Of a stretch of DNA of 64,000 nucleotides, positions 1-8,758 are shown one piece after another. Origin of the DNA: Gloeomargarita lithophora Alchichica-D10 (GTDB taxonomy: Bacteria; Cyanobacteriota; Cyanobacteriia; Gloeomargaritales; Gloeomargaritaceae); NCBI RefSeq assembly GCF_001870225.1, contig NZ_CP017675.1, positions 1,963,352-2,027,351 of the forward strand, read 5' to 3'. Every line of letters begins with the position of its first letter. Position 1 is the stretch's first letter. The position numbers and the translations under genes were made by a program. The notes beneath the pieces were generated by a model. The model had not been told where the DNA came from, did not search any database, and saw nothing but the letters and a program-made list of their open reading frames with translations.

Positions 1-123
1 GGTTTTCCTAAGATATGCTTATGAACACCGTTGCAAATTGGGGATAGGTGATGGAATTTTCCGTTGATTCCAATAAGTTGGTTTAGATCAATAAGGTGTC
101 TTGATCACCAAGGAGATAAAACG

Positions 124-333
124 ATGAAAGTGCGGGCGATTGTGGAATGGGATAGTGTCACGGCATCATTTTCGGCTACCTGTCCCGAATTGAATTTTAT
201 TTCCTCCTGTGGGGATACCAAAGCCGAAGCTCTGGCTAATCTTCAGGATGCTATTCAGTTGATGTTGGAACCCTTGCCTGATTCGCTTTTGGAACCATCC
301 TCCGGTGCGGAAGTTTTTGCCTTGGCTCTGTAG
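124..333 (+). CDS. hicB: HicB-family antitoxin
   Basis: A 69-residue protein with the HicB partial RNase H-like fold pattern: an N-terminal strand MKVRAIVEWD, a central SATCPELNFISSCGDT strand-loop, then the helix KAEALANLQDAIQLML. HicB antitoxins neutralise the HicA mRNA interferase and often repress their own operon. The start at 124 is chosen because AAGGAG lies at 110-115 with good spacing; an upstream in-frame start at 64 has no such site. The hicA toxin follows after 6 bases, so the two are probably co-transcribed. It lacks a C-terminal DNA-binding domain, as short cyanobacterial HicBs usually do. A second, unrelated HicBA pair lies at 53.4 kb. Confidence 0.85.
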   Translation: MKVRAIVEWDSVTASFSATCPELNFISSCGDTKAEALANLQDAIQLMLEPLPDSLLEPSSGAEVFALAL

Positions 334-339
334 GGATTT

Positions 340-552
340 ATGTCTGATAAAACCCCACGTCTGACAGCCAAACAGGTGATTAAACAACTCAAAGATAGTG
401 GTTTTGTAGAAGTGTCACAGACGGGTTCGCATCTCAAGTTATTTAATCCACAAACTCGCCGCTCAGCCATTGTGCCTATTCATACGGGCAAAGTGATTGC
501 TATCGGTACCCTCAAGGCGATTGAGAAACAAGCTAACATTAAATTTTCGTGA
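340..552 (+). CDS. hicA: HicA-family mRNA interferase toxin
   Basis: A 70-residue HicA protein with a dsRBD-like fold. It shows the N-terminal TAKQVIKQLKDSGFVEV helix-strand and the GSH motif (His about residue 31) that carries the catalytic histidine of HicA RNases, followed by the typical HTGKVIAIGTLKAIEKQ segment. The family cleaves mRNA and tmRNA until neutralised by HicB, encoded directly upstream. Its stop codon overlaps the first bases of the decayed cysT region. Confidence 0.88.
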   Translation: MSDKTPRLTAKQVIKQLKDSGFVEVSQTGSHLKLFNPQTRRSAIVPIHTGKVIAIGTLKAIEKQANIKFS

Positions 553-581
553 TGTCCTGTCTCAATTCCGTGGGAGTGATC

Positions 582-1371
582 ATGTCTATCAGCCTATCCC
601 GTCTTGCTCGAAAACCCTGGCTATTTGGTCATTATTTTATTGATCCCCACGGTGGCTTTGATTGGCAAATCTTTGACGACTACGCCGAGTGAATTTTGGC
701 GGATTGCCACGGATAAGGTAGCCCTGTCTGCCTACGAGGTGAGTGTGGTGACTTCCCTGGGGGCGGCACTGTTGAATGGGCCGGCGGGGTTGTTGATCGC
801 CTGGGTGTTGGTGCGCTATGAGTTTCCGGGGCGACGGTATGTGGATGCCCTGGTGGATTTGCCCTTTGCGTTACCGACTTCGGTGGCGGGGTTGACCCTG
901 GCGACGGTCTATAGCGAAAAGGGCTGGCTCGGTTCCCTGCTGGCTCCCCTGGGGGTGTTTGTGGCCTTGGTGTTTATTTCCCTGCCGTTTGTGGTGCGGA
1001 CGGTGCAACCCCTATTGCAGGAAATGTAGTCCCAGCCGGAGTTTGAGGAGGTGGCGTGGTGTTTGGGCGCCCGCCGGGGGATGACCTTTTGGCGGGTGAC
1101 GTTGCCCGGTATCCGCTGGGGTCTGCTCTACGGGGTGACCTTGACCACGGCCCGCTCGATGGGAGAATTTGGAGCCGTATCGGCGGTATCAGGAAATTTG
1201 GCGGGACAAACCCGCACGTTAGTACTATTTGTGGAGCAAACCTACAAGGAATACCAAACTCAGGCTTCCTATGCGGCGGCGGTATTGTTGGCGATTTTGG
1301 CGTTGTTTACTTTAGTGATCAAGGCGATTTTGGAACAGCAAACCCACGGGGTCAAGCGACCTTTAGGTTAA
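582..1371 (+). pseudogene. cysT: cysT (sulfate/thiosulfate ABC transporter permease), decayed
   Basis: Conceptually a CysT/CysU inner membrane permease of about 270 residues. The C-terminal part has the permease EAA loop (EEVAWCLGARRGMTFWRVTLP). Two lesions are visible. The N-terminal segment MSISLSRLARKPWL starting at 582 is in a different frame from the following transmembrane segment LVIILLIPTVALIGKS, so a frameshift lies around 620-640. An in-frame TAG at 1027-1029 then separates residues ending LLQEM from SQPEFEEVAW, which continue in the same frame to the stop at 1371. No sulfate-binding protein, cysW or cysA is next to it, so it looks like an isolated relic. Sequencing errors could mimic this, but two independent lesions favour a real pseudogene. 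Confidence 0.8.
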
Positions 1372-1926
1372 TTTCAGCAGTTGCCAAATGTCTGATGCGG
1401 ATACGTGCCAGGGGTGTAATTCTGCCAGGACGGGTAAATTTTCTGCCCCTTGATGATACGCAAATTCATTGCCCCGGAAGGTCAAAATGCTCTTTTCTTG
1501 AGAAGAAATCAGCCAAGCCAGTTCTGTCCCATGTCGAAGTGCAAAATTGATTTGATCAATTAGTAAAATCGCCGACTGGTTGGGGAACAAAATCTCAATC
1601 AACCAATCCGGGGGAATTTGAATTGTATTTAGGGGTTCATTTTCCTCATCTTTAGGAATATTTGCCCACTTAAAAATAGAAATATCAGGAACTAAAACTC
1701 GACCGCCAAACTGGCACCGCAATTCACAAAAAGCTACGGCAATATGAGGGGATTCTCCCTGCTGGTTGATCAAAGCAGCGAGCTTGGTTTGGAGGCGGCT
1801 GTGCTTGCCTTGAGGCATGGGTTTGGGATGAATTTTGCCATTGATGTATTCCCGGTCGGGTTGGGTTTCGGGTAACGCCAGAAATTCTGGGAGAGAGAGG
1901 GATTCCTGAGAAAGCGGGGAATACAT
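1363..1926 (-). CDS. Uma2 family (DUF820) putative endonuclease
   Basis: A 187-residue Uma2-type protein with the restriction-endonuclease-like fold seen in many copies in cyanobacteria. It has SLPEFLALPETQPDREYINGKI at the N-terminus, the acidic core LVPDISIF (Asp) and PPDWLIEILFP (Glu), and the C-terminal ELAWLIS strand. The start at 1926 (MYSPLSQESL) matches the usual family N-terminus; the frame is open to 2094, but that extension is not Uma2-like. The natural target is unknown for this family. Its 3' end overlaps the end of the cysT relic by 9 bp. Confidence 0.8.
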   Translation of the reverse strand: MYSPLSQESLSLPEFLALPETQPDREYINGKIHPKPMPQGKHSRLQTKLAALINQQGESPHIAVAFCELRCQFGGRVLVPDISIFKWANIPKDEENEPLNTIQIPPDWLIEILFPNQSAILLIDQINFALRHGTELAWLISSQEKSILTFRGNEFAYHQGAENLPVLAELHPWHVSASDIWQLLKLT

Positions 1927-1988
1927 AGCCGCCAAGGTTTGATTTCGCAATTTGTGGCAATTATAGCCCATTTCATTTGTATGTATTT

Positions 1989-2019
1989 GCAGTCGCAGGG
2001 CACCGCCCCCGTCTTCTGT
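1989..2019 (+). repeat. Isolated core of the dispersed small-element family
   Basis: The stretch containing GTCGCAGGGCACCGCCCCCG matches the shared core of the small dispersed elements near 8.5, 25.4, 55.1 and 59.1 kb. Clear terminal repeats were not found here, so this is probably a degenerate remnant. It lies between the Uma2 gene and the toxin-antitoxin pair. Confidence 0.55.
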
Positions 2020-2062
2020 AAAGTTTTTGTTTGTAAATCCTGTCAGATTGTTATAGTAAAAT

Positions 2063-2341
2063 ATGTTAGCTATCAAGAGTAAAAAAGTGACCATTGAACA
2101 AGCAATTATCGAGCAGGTGCGGGGGTTATCTCCCGAAAAACAACAAGAAGTTTTGGCGTTTATTACATTTTTGATTACCGATGAATGGGAGCAAACCTAT
2201 AAGGGTCGGTTTCAGGAACTTCAGCAGAATGTTCAGATTGGAATTGATGCAGCACAACGGGGCGAGGTCATTGATGCAGATATGCTGTTTCAGCAGTTAC
2301 GAGAAAAACTGCGGCGGCAACAGGATCGGGTTAGTCAATGA
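2063..2341 (+). CDS. Antitoxin of a ParE/RelE-type toxin-antitoxin pair
   Basis: A 92-residue acidic/helical protein. The N-terminal part (IEQVRGLSPEKQQEVLAFITFLI) resembles the DUF2281/ParD-like leader common in cyanobacterial antitoxins, and the C-terminal half is a charged helix ending RRQQDRVSQ. Its TGA overlaps the ATG of the downstream toxin (ATGA at 2338-2341), the arrangement expected for a translationally coupled antitoxin-toxin operon. Family assignment rests mainly on that partner. The start could instead be a few codons later (VTIEQ). Confidence 0.7.
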   Translation: MLAIKSKKVTIEQAIIEQVRGLSPEKQQEVLAFITFLITDEWEQTYKGRFQELQQNVQIGIDAAQRGEVIDADMLFQQLREKLRRQQDRVSQ

Positions 2342-2649
2342 GTCCAGTTTGCAGGTTTACAATTCCTGCTAGTCGTGATGTTGAAGCGATTATGGATTAT
2401 CTGGCTGACAATCATAATTTTGACGTGGCGGAACGCTTTCTCGGTATGATCGATAACAAATGTCGGAGATTGGCAACGTTTCCGAGTATGGGACGAAAGC
2501 GGGATGAACTGGCTCCCAATATAAGAAGTTTTCCCATCTATGATTACCTAATTTTCTATCGGGAAATCGCTGCAGGAATCGAGGTTTTACGTGTTGTCAG
2601 CGGCTATCGAGACTTGCAGGATTTGTTTTCTCAACAGGATAAAAACTGA
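2338..2649 (+). CDS. ParE/RelE family toxin
   Basis: A 103-residue ParE-superfamily toxin: N-terminal strand CRFTIPASRDVEAIMDYLA, the central LATFPSMGRKRDELAPNIRSFPI segment typical of ParE (F-P-x-x-G-R-x-R-x-E), then the strands YLIFYREIAAGIEVLRVVSGYRDL. ParE proteins inhibit gyrase and RelE proteins cleave ribosome-bound mRNA; the sequence fits ParE better. It overlaps the upstream antitoxin by 4 bp. Confidence 0.85.
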   Translation: MSPVCRFTIPASRDVEAIMDYLADNHNFDVAERFLGMIDNKCRRLATFPSMGRKRDELAPNIRSFPIYDYLIFYREIAAGIEVLRVVSGYRDLQDLFSQQDKN

Positions 2650-2661
2650 TTGTATTGGTAA

Positions 2662-2764
2662 ATACAGCGTTTTTCACGATGATGGGGTTTGGGCAAGAGG
2701 CTTAAGCTCCTTGTTTTGCAAATATTTTAGCATTGAGTCCCTTGGTCATAAAAAACGCTATGTC
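2662..2764 (+). repeat. Small dispersed element, family 4 (copy A)
   Basis: About 100 bp bounded by imperfect inverted ends: AGCGTTTTTCACGA on the left and the complement of TCATAAAAAACGCT on the right. The middle, GGCTTAAGCTCCTTGTTTT, recurs in inverted orientation at 33.4 kb over roughly 75 bp. No coding capacity. It lies downstream of the ParE-type toxin gene. Confidence 0.6.
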
Positions 2765-2790
2765 TGTGCCCAAATTGCGTGGGATTGCTA

Positions 2791-2826
2791 TATCAAAAAT
2801 AACCCCCCGGCCAAAACCAGAGGGTT
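2791..2826 (-). terminator. Rho-independent terminator of the DUF4912 gene
   Basis: Read on the minus strand, a 10-bp stem (AACCCTCTGG pairing with CCGGGGGGTT, two G-U pairs) with a 6-base loop is followed directly by ATTTTTGAT. It lies 35 bp past the stop of the DUF4912 gene, in the right orientation. Confidence 0.75.
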
Positions 2827-2860
2827 GAATTTGCAATTGTTTTTCAACAAAGTTAGGAAA

Positions 2861-4099
2861 CTAACTAAGCAACCATTCCTCCACCGCTTCTTCCCGGGTG
2901 TTGGTACGACGCACCAGGGTTTGCCGGTCAAAGGTCATGTGAATTTCCCGGTTTTGCTCCCCATCGGCGGCCACCGCAAAAATGGGGAAGTCCAGGTTCC
3001 CATCCGGGAAGCTCATCTGGAAGCGGAACGTACCATCGGAATTTAGCTTGATCCGCCGTCCCCCCACGGTCACGGTCGCATCCGGCTCCGTCGCCCCATA
3101 AACAATCAATTCCGCATCCGCCACCAACCAAAACTGACGGGGGCGAATGGGCGGCATGGAAGCGGCAAAGCCAATCCCCGACATCCCCACGCCCGACAGG
3201 GTGGGAATCGCCCAACGGCCAATCCCGGACGGGAACACATAGGAACTGATCGCCATTTCCGCACTGCTGACCATAGAACCGGGGACGTGTTGCATAGAAC
3301 CGTAAAGTGAACCCGCCACCCGCAGGGATTCCGCCGCCCCCGCCAAGTGCATCACCTCATCGTAAATCGGGGTATCCGCCCCCGCCGTCTGCCGTTCACT
3401 CGGAGGCACCAACTGGAAGAATGTCCGCCCCCGCAGGTCTTCCTCAAAATCCACCGTGATGAAGTGATCCTCAAGCCAATCCGAGGGATACACGGGTGGC
3501 ATCCGCACCGGCGTGGAACGGCTCAAGCTCAACCAACGGCCATCGGCACAGCGGTAACCAATTTCCACCACATAGTCCCGGTCACTCACCGGAATGGGCA
3601 AGTACCATTCCCGTGCCAACTCGTCACAGGCATATTCCTGAACGCTGTGGGGAGCCTGCACCGCCAAATTGACCCCGGTGGCATCGTACAACCGCAAGGC
3701 AAGCTGTTGTCCTCCCTGTCTGCGCCGCTCTTGCCGCACTTCGTTGGGAATATCCCAGTAGGTATAGCCCCACTGGGGGTCACGGGGCATCAACACAATC
3801 CGGCTCTCCCCATAACCGCTTGGTAAATCTGGTAAGCCTTGATCCACATCCTTCAAAGCAGTCGCCACAGAAGTCTGGGCGGGTTCGGTCAATTCTTCTT
3901 TTACGGTGTCCACGGTGGTTTGCGCCTCCTGCGTCATGGGGGAATAGTGGGAATAGGTGGTCTGGAGTGCAGCCGCTCGGATGGCAGTCACCAGGTAGGA
4001 CTTCCGCATCCGACTGTAACGAGAAATCCCCAGTTCGCTGGCCCGACGGCGCAGGTCACGCAGGGTCATCTCCTCAAGCGGCAGATGTTCTAGATTCAT
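2861..4099 (-). CDS. DUF4912 domain protein with N-terminal Rho_N-like domain
   Basis: A 412-residue cyanobacterial protein. The first 45 residues (LPLEEMTLRDLRRRASELGISRYSRMRKSYLVTAIRAA) form a Rho N-terminal/SAP-like helical domain. A DUF4912 region follows, with IVLMPRDPQWGYTYWDIP and the polar strands of that family, then a glycine/alanine/serine-rich linker and a C-terminal β-rich tail (FWLVADAELIVYGATEPDATVTVGG) that looks like a bacterial immunoglobulin-type domain. The function of DUF4912 is unknown. The start at 4099 (MNLEHLP) is preferred over an upstream in-frame ATG at 4129 because the Rho_N-like domain begins there. It is transcribed alone and ends in a clear terminator. Confidence 0.8.
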   Translation of the reverse strand: MNLEHLPLEEMTLRDLRRRASELGISRYSRMRKSYLVTAIRAAALQTTYSHYSPMTQEAQTTVDTVKEELTEPAQTSVATALKDVDQGLPDLPSGYGESRIVLMPRDPQWGYTYWDIPNEVRQERRRQGGQQLALRLYDATGVNLAVQAPHSVQEYACDELAREWYLPIPVSDRDYVVEIGYRCADGRWLSLSRSTPVRMPPVYPSDWLEDHFITVDFEEDLRGRTFFQLVPPSERQTAGADTPIYDEVMHLAGAAESLRVAGSLYGSMQHVPGSMVSSAEMAISSYVFPSGIGRWAIPTLSGVGMSGIGFAASMPPIRPRQFWLVADAELIVYGATEPDATVTVGGRRIKLNSDGTFRFQMSFPDGNLDFPIFAVAADGEQNREIHMTFDRQTLVRRTNTREEAVEEWLLS

Positions 4100-4219
4100 A
4101 ATGTTTAGAACCCGATACCGGGATCGCAACGTTAATCATCAATTTAGGTAAAAATCCCCAGGGGATCAAGGTCAAAAAACCACGCATTGCCTGTTTTACC
4201 GCCCCCACAGCGTTAAATA

Positions 4220-5659
4220 TCAAGATTTCTTGACATTCTCCATCTGCCGGACGATGGCTTGGGCAAATCCAGAGCAGGAGAGGGGCGGTTCCACCGGGGG
4301 TTCCAGCAGGCGGGCGAGGTCATAGGTCACCTGGCCTTGGGCAATGGCGTATCCCAGGGCGGTTTGCACCAAATCGGCGGCCTCCTGCCAGCCCAAAAAT
4401 TCCAGCAACATTGCCCCGGAGAGGATCAGCGACCCCGGATTCACCCGGTCTTTCCCGGCGTGTTTGGGCGCCGTGCCGTGGGTGGCCTCAAAAATGGCAC
4501 AGCTATCGCCGATATTGGCTCCCGGTCCCATCCCCAACCCCCCCACGATGGCGGCGGCGGCATCGGAGAGGTAATCCCCATTCAGGTTCATGGTGGCGAG
4601 GATCGAATACTCCTGGGGACGGGTTTGAATTTGCTGAAAAATGCTATCGGCGATCCGGTCATTGACCATGACTTTTTGGCGCCATTGTCCCTGGCCGTGG
4701 GTATCGCCAATCTGCGCTAAAACCTGTTGCACTTCGGCGCCAATTACCGCTTGTTTGGGGGCGGGCAAATGGTCGTAACCGGGTTCAATCAACCGCGCAT
4801 TTTCCGTAATGGTAATATCAGAGTTTTTTTCCAGGTTTTCCAAAATCCAGGACTCCCGCTCCGTGACGCATTCACTACGAAATTCACTTTGCACCAATTC
4901 ATAACCCCAGTCCCGAAAGGCTCCTTCCGTGTATTTCATAATATTACCCTTGTGGACGAGGGTGACCAATTGTTTGGCTGGGAGCAGGCGCAGGGCGTGT
5001 TGAATTGCCCGCCGAATTAACCGTTGGGAACCGGTTTTGCTGATGGGTTTGATGCCAATACCACTATCCAGGGGAATTTTTTTGCCCTGGTGTTCGGGGG
5101 TGGCCGGGATTAACCGTTCATTTAATAATTGAATCAGTTCCTGCGCCCGTTCGGTTCCCGCTCGCCATTCGATGCCCAGGTAAATATCTTCCGTATTTTC
5201 CCGGTAAATAATCACATCCAGTTGTTCCGGGTGGCGGTGGGGCGAAGGGGTGCCGGGGTAGTAACGACAGGGACGGATACAGGCGTACAGGTCAAAAATC
5301 TGGCGCAGAGCCACATTCAAGGAACGAATCCCCCCCCCGACCGGCGTGGTCAAAGGGCCTTTGATGGCCACCCCGTACTCCCGAATGGCGGTGAGGGTAT
5401 CCTGGGGAAGGTACTGAAATTCACCATACAATTCACAGGCTTCATCCCCGGCGTAAACCTTAAACCAATGGATTTTGCGGGCGTTGCCATAGCACAATTG
5501 CATGGCGGTATCCAACACCAACTGGGTGGCGGGCCAAATATCTACCCCCGTGCCATCCCCCCGCAGGTAGGGAATAATCGGGTCATCCGGCACCTGGGGT
5601 ACTCCGGCGGCAAAGCGAATCCGAGTCCCTTGGGTGGGGGGGCTGAGCTTTTCGTACAT
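4220..5659 (-). CDS. icd: Isocitrate dehydrogenase (NADP+)
   Basis: A 479-residue NADP-dependent isocitrate dehydrogenase, the 2-oxoglutarate-forming step that links carbon to nitrogen metabolism in cyanobacteria. It has the bacterial type I motifs: IIPYLRGDGTGVDIWPAT at the N-terminus, IIYRENTEDIYLGIEW, ATMNLNGDYLSDAAAAIVGG, and the nucleotide-binding FEATHGTAPKHAGKDRVNPG. Full length for the family. The start at 5659 (MYEKLSPPTQG) lies 27 bp from a divergent membrane protein gene, so its promoter must overlap that gene. Confidence 0.97.
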   Translation of the reverse strand: MYEKLSPPTQGTRIRFAAGVPQVPDDPIIPYLRGDGTGVDIWPATQLVLDTAMQLCYGNARKIHWFKVYAGDEACELYGEFQYLPQDTLTAIREYGVAIKGPLTTPVGGGIRSLNVALRQIFDLYACIRPCRYYPGTPSPHRHPEQLDVIIYRENTEDIYLGIEWRAGTERAQELIQLLNERLIPATPEHQGKKIPLDSGIGIKPISKTGSQRLIRRAIQHALRLLPAKQLVTLVHKGNIMKYTEGAFRDWGYELVQSEFRSECVTERESWILENLEKNSDITITENARLIEPGYDHLPAPKQAVIGAEVQQVLAQIGDTHGQGQWRQKVMVNDRIADSIFQQIQTRPQEYSILATMNLNGDYLSDAAAAIVGGLGMGPGANIGDSCAIFEATHGTAPKHAGKDRVNPGSLILSGAMLLEFLGWQEAADLVQTALGYAIAQGQVTYDLARLLEPPVEPPLSCSGFAQAIVRQMENVKKS

Positions 5660-5686
5660 GGGTCATGGGGGAATAGATTGGCAGTA

Positions 5687-6085
5687 ATGTACCATAATCC
5701 TAAGGATGACGCAGGCTATGATGGGGTTAAAGTGCCCCCAGGGTTGGCGGTGAAAGATACCACCCGTTTGCGGTTATTGTTTTACCTTTTGCCGGTGGTG
5801 GGTTTGGTGCCAGCGGTGGGAAACCTGCTTACTAATTGGTCTCGCTCCCCAGTGGAACGGGATTTGAGCCGGAGCGTCATTACCATAACGAGTCTCTGGC
5901 TTGTAACCTATGTTTTAGGCGGCAGTTTGGCACAGCAGGAATCCCTGGGGGTGCCCGCCCTGTTGATGAGTAGTGTGGCAACTTCCGGGTATTTTATACT
6001 GCAATTATGGTTGATGGTACGGGTTTGGCGGGGACAATCCCTGAAATTACCGGGGGTAACACGGTTGGCTCGCCGTTTACCTTGA
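5687..6085 (+). CDS. Small membrane protein, function unknown
   Basis: A 132-residue protein with three predicted membrane segments (about residues 32-50, 66-86 and 92-115), a basic C-terminus ending RLARRLP, and no recognised motif. The start at 5687 is used because the longer in-frame extension lies antisense to icd. The next gene on the strand, for an LCP protein, begins about 50 bp downstream. It looks like one of the small conserved cyanobacterial membrane proteins, but no function can be assigned. Confidence 0.65.
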   Translation: MYHNPKDDAGYDGVKVPPGLAVKDTTRLRLLFYLLPVVGLVPAVGNLLTNWSRSPVERDLSRSVITITSLWLVTYVLGGSLAQQESLGVPALLMSSVATSGYFILQLWLMVRVWRGQSLKLPGVTRLARRLP

Positions 6086-6134
6086 GGGTGATTTAAGCTA
6101 GGCTAAATTAGCGATTGTGAGGCTGTTTGTGTCC

Positions 6135-7475
6135 ATGACTCCGACTCCGACCCGTATCGCCCCCGCTAAAATTCGACGGCGGGATGCCTCTTGGCTCTGG
6201 CTAACCCTGTTTACGGTGTTGGGGCTGGGTTCGGCGGCGGTGGGGGCGAGTTTGGCGGTGTTGCTCAACGGGTCACCGCTCCAGCAACGCTGGTTGAGCC
6301 AGGAGGAGGCCAAAACCTTTTTTGGGGAACCGGTCGCCAAGGGATTTTTTGGGGTGCCCCAACTCAACCGGCCGGTGAATATTTTATTTATGGGGATCAA
6401 AGTCCTGGCCCTTGACCCGGAGGCGGGCTATCAAAAGCGGGTGAACGATTTTGAGGGTTTGACCGATACGATGATTTTGGCTCGGTTTGACCCCACCACG
6501 GATACGGTAACGGCCATTTCCCTGCCCCGGGACACCCAAGTTTTAATTAATAGTGACCCCTACAGCAAGTTGAATGAAGCCAATTCTAAGGGGGGGCCGG
6601 CCTTGGCGGCGGAAACGGTCAGCACCCTGATGGGGGGGGTTGCCATTGACCGCTACGTGCGGGTGAATCCGATGGGGGTGGAGGCACTGGTGGATGCCCT
6701 GGGGGGGATTACCATTAACGTACCCAAGGATTTGAAATATCAGGATGATAGCCAGCATCTATACATCAATATCAAGGCTGGGCCGCAGAAATTGACGGGC
6801 AAACAGGCGTTACATTTTCTGTTGTTTCGCCAGGATGGTTTGGGGGATATTGGCCGGATTCAACGCCAACAGATTTTTATGCGGGCGTTTCAGGAGCAGG
6901 CCTTGACCCCGCAGACAATAACCCGTTTGCCCCAAATTTTTGGGGTGGTGAAAGAGTATGTGGATACCAATTTAACTGGGGAGGAATTGTTCGCTTTAGC
7001 CAATTTTGCCCAGTCTGCTTCGCGGGAAAAATTCCAGATGATTTTGCTTCCCGGTCAGTTTGGGGGAGCCGGTCGGCTGTCGAGCTATTGGATTCCTGAG
7101 CCAACTCGGATTCAGACGGTGGCGGTACAGCATTTTGGGTTGACGGTGCCTGCGGGTTCCCTGCGGGAGATGAATTTGGCGCAGATTGAGGTCGTGATTC
7201 AGAACAGTACGGGGGAACGGGCGGCGGTGACGGCACTCACGGAGCAGTTGTTGAAAAGGGGTTACCAACGGCTCTATCGGGAAGTGCCCTGGCATGAAAC
7301 CCTGAATCAAACGGTGGTTATTGCTCAACAGGGCAATGTACAAGCGGCGCAGGCGGTGCGGGATGCCTTGGGGTTTGGGGAGGTGCGGGTGGATAGTACG
7401 GGGATTCTCAACTCGGATGTAACGGTGCGGATTGGCCGGGATTGGCGGTTTAGTTTGGCACCGTCAGTTCAGTAG
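6135..7475 (+). CDS. LytR-CpsA-Psr (LCP) family protein
   Basis: A 446-residue LCP protein: a cytoplasmic basic N-terminus, one transmembrane segment (about residues 20-42), the LCP catalytic domain with NILFMGIK, the DTMILARFDPTTDTVTAISLPRDT signature with its arginine/aspartate residues, NEANSKGG, LVDALGGITINVP and HFLLFRQDGLGDIGRIQRQQ, and a C-terminal LytR_C-type domain (IEVVIQNSTGERAAVTALTEQL). LCP enzymes transfer polyprenyl-linked glycopolymers to the cell envelope. GTG at 6117 would add six residues; ATG at 6135 is preferred. Confidence 0.93.
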   Translation: MTPTPTRIAPAKIRRRDASWLWLTLFTVLGLGSAAVGASLAVLLNGSPLQQRWLSQEEAKTFFGEPVAKGFFGVPQLNRPVNILFMGIKVLALDPEAGYQKRVNDFEGLTDTMILARFDPTTDTVTAISLPRDTQVLINSDPYSKLNEANSKGGPALAAETVSTLMGGVAIDRYVRVNPMGVEALVDALGGITINVPKDLKYQDDSQHLYINIKAGPQKLTGKQALHFLLFRQDGLGDIGRIQRQQIFMRAFQEQALTPQTITRLPQIFGVVKEYVDTNLTGEELFALANFAQSASREKFQMILLPGQFGGAGRLSSYWIPEPTRIQTVAVQHFGLTVPAGSLREMNLAQIEVVIQNSTGERAAVTALTEQLLKRGYQRLYREVPWHETLNQTVVIAQQGNVQAAQAVRDALGFGEVRVDSTGILNSDVTVRIGRDWRFSLAPSVQ

Positions 7476-7487
7476 TTAGTGAGCGGT

Positions 7488-8408
7488 TTATGCTTGACCT
7501 TGGTAAATGTCCATAATTTGTCCCAAAAGTTGGAGCGCATCCGCCCGGGGACGTTGGAACGAATTGCGCCCAATAATCGAACCGAACCCGCCCCCGGTCT
7601 GGATTGCCCGGATTTCATCGAGTACCACCTTGTCCGCAGAGGTGGCTCCCCCGGAAAAGATGATGATCCGGCGCCCATTGAAGGTACATTGCACCACATG
7701 GCGTACCCGGTCGCTCAAGGTGGCGATGGGAACTTGGGCTTTTTCATAGACTTTGCGAGCCGCTTCCTGTTCGATGTGTTCGCTGGGCAATTTTACCTTG
7801 ACGATGTGTGCCCCCAACTGGGCGGCAATCTGGGCGGCGTAGCCAATCACATCCACGGCGGTTTCCCCCGTGCGACTCAGCCCCGACCCCCGTGCGTAGG
7901 ACCAAATCACCACCACTAATCCGCATCGTTTGGCTTCGGCGGCGTAGGCGCGGATTTGTTGGTACATCTCAAACCGATGGGCAGAGCCGGGATAAATCGT
8001 AAACCCAATGCCCACACAGCCTAAGCGCAGGGCATCCTCGACACTACCCGTCAACGCCTGGGTGGGGTCGGGTTCATCCAACAGCACATCATGGTCATTG
8101 ACCTTCAGAATCAGGGGAATCTCTCCGGCAAAGTCCCGCACCCCCGCTTCCAAAAAACCCAGGGGAGCCGCATAGGCATTACATCCAGAGGCAATCGCCA
8201 GTTCAAAGTGATAATGGGGGTCGTAGGCGGGGGGATTGGTGGCAAAACTGCGGGCGGGGCCATGCTCAAACCCCTGATCCACCGGCAGGATCACCATTTT
8301 ACCCGTTCCCCCCAGACGGCCATGATTGAGCAAACGGGCTAAATTTGTCAGGGTGCCGGGGTTGTCGCTCCCATACCAACTGAGAATTTCTTTGATGCGT
8401 GGTTGCAT
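7488..8408 (-). CDS. Class I fructose-bisphosphate aldolase (FbaB/DhnA type)
   Basis: A 306-residue aldolase of the FbaB/DhnA class I type. Visible features are MVILPVDQGFEHGP near the N-terminus, the (β/α)8 strands LILKVND and LVVVIWSYARG, the probable Schiff-base lysine in AHIVKVKLPS, and a phosphate-binding C-terminal IIIFSGGATSADKVV ... GSIIGRNSFQRP. It cleaves or forms fructose 1,6-bisphosphate in glycolysis, gluconeogenesis and the Calvin cycle. It is convergent with the LCP gene and transcribed alone. Confidence 0.92.
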   Translation of the reverse strand: MQPRIKEILSWYGSDNPGTLTNLARLLNHGRLGGTGKMVILPVDQGFEHGPARSFATNPPAYDPHYHFELAIASGCNAYAAPLGFLEAGVRDFAGEIPLILKVNDHDVLLDEPDPTQALTGSVEDALRLGCVGIGFTIYPGSAHRFEMYQQIRAYAAEAKRCGLVVVIWSYARGSGLSRTGETAVDVIGYAAQIAAQLGAHIVKVKLPSEHIEQEAARKVYEKAQVPIATLSDRVRHVVQCTFNGRRIIIFSGGATSADKVVLDEIRAIQTGGGFGSIIGRNSFQRPRADALQLLGQIMDIYQGQA

Positions 8409-8461
8409 GGGTATTTACCCCCCAGAGACTAATTTGATTATAGATTAAGCCCAGGGTTCAA

Positions 8462-8626
8462 TAGCAATCCAAATTGGGTATGGCTACGCCACGCTAATGC
8501 CTACGGCACGCTATCGCTAACGCTATGAGAATAGCGGTCGCAGGGGCACCCCCGTCCTTGGTTCTGCGGAATTTCTGTATGCCTACGGCACGCAGGCTAA
8601 CGTAAATCATGTCCTATTGCCATAGC
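8462..8626 (+). repeat. Small dispersed element (family 3/1 mosaic)
   Basis: The sequence begins TAGCAATCCAAATTGGGTATGG and ends near CATGTCCTATTGCCATAGC. Internally it carries GCTACGCCACGCTA and GCCTACGGCACGC motifs and the core GCGGTCGCAGGGGCACC shared with other copies; its right part recurs in inverted form at 55.0 kb. The remaining 130 bp up to the response regulator gene hold nothing I recognise. Confidence 0.7.
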
Positions 8627-8758
8627 AATCTACACGGGTTGCCCTTTGCACTTCAGTTGATTACGGTTCACGGTTTCATCCTTTGGTTTACCTTTGATCG
8701 CCACTGCTTCTTGCCCATTCTGGCACAGTGTTGAGTGAATAACTTGGCTTACAAATGC

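Noticed and set aside
5129..5686. Long plus-strand extension upstream of the small membrane protein
   Set aside because: It is antisense to icd and its translation has no domain character; the start at 5687 is used.
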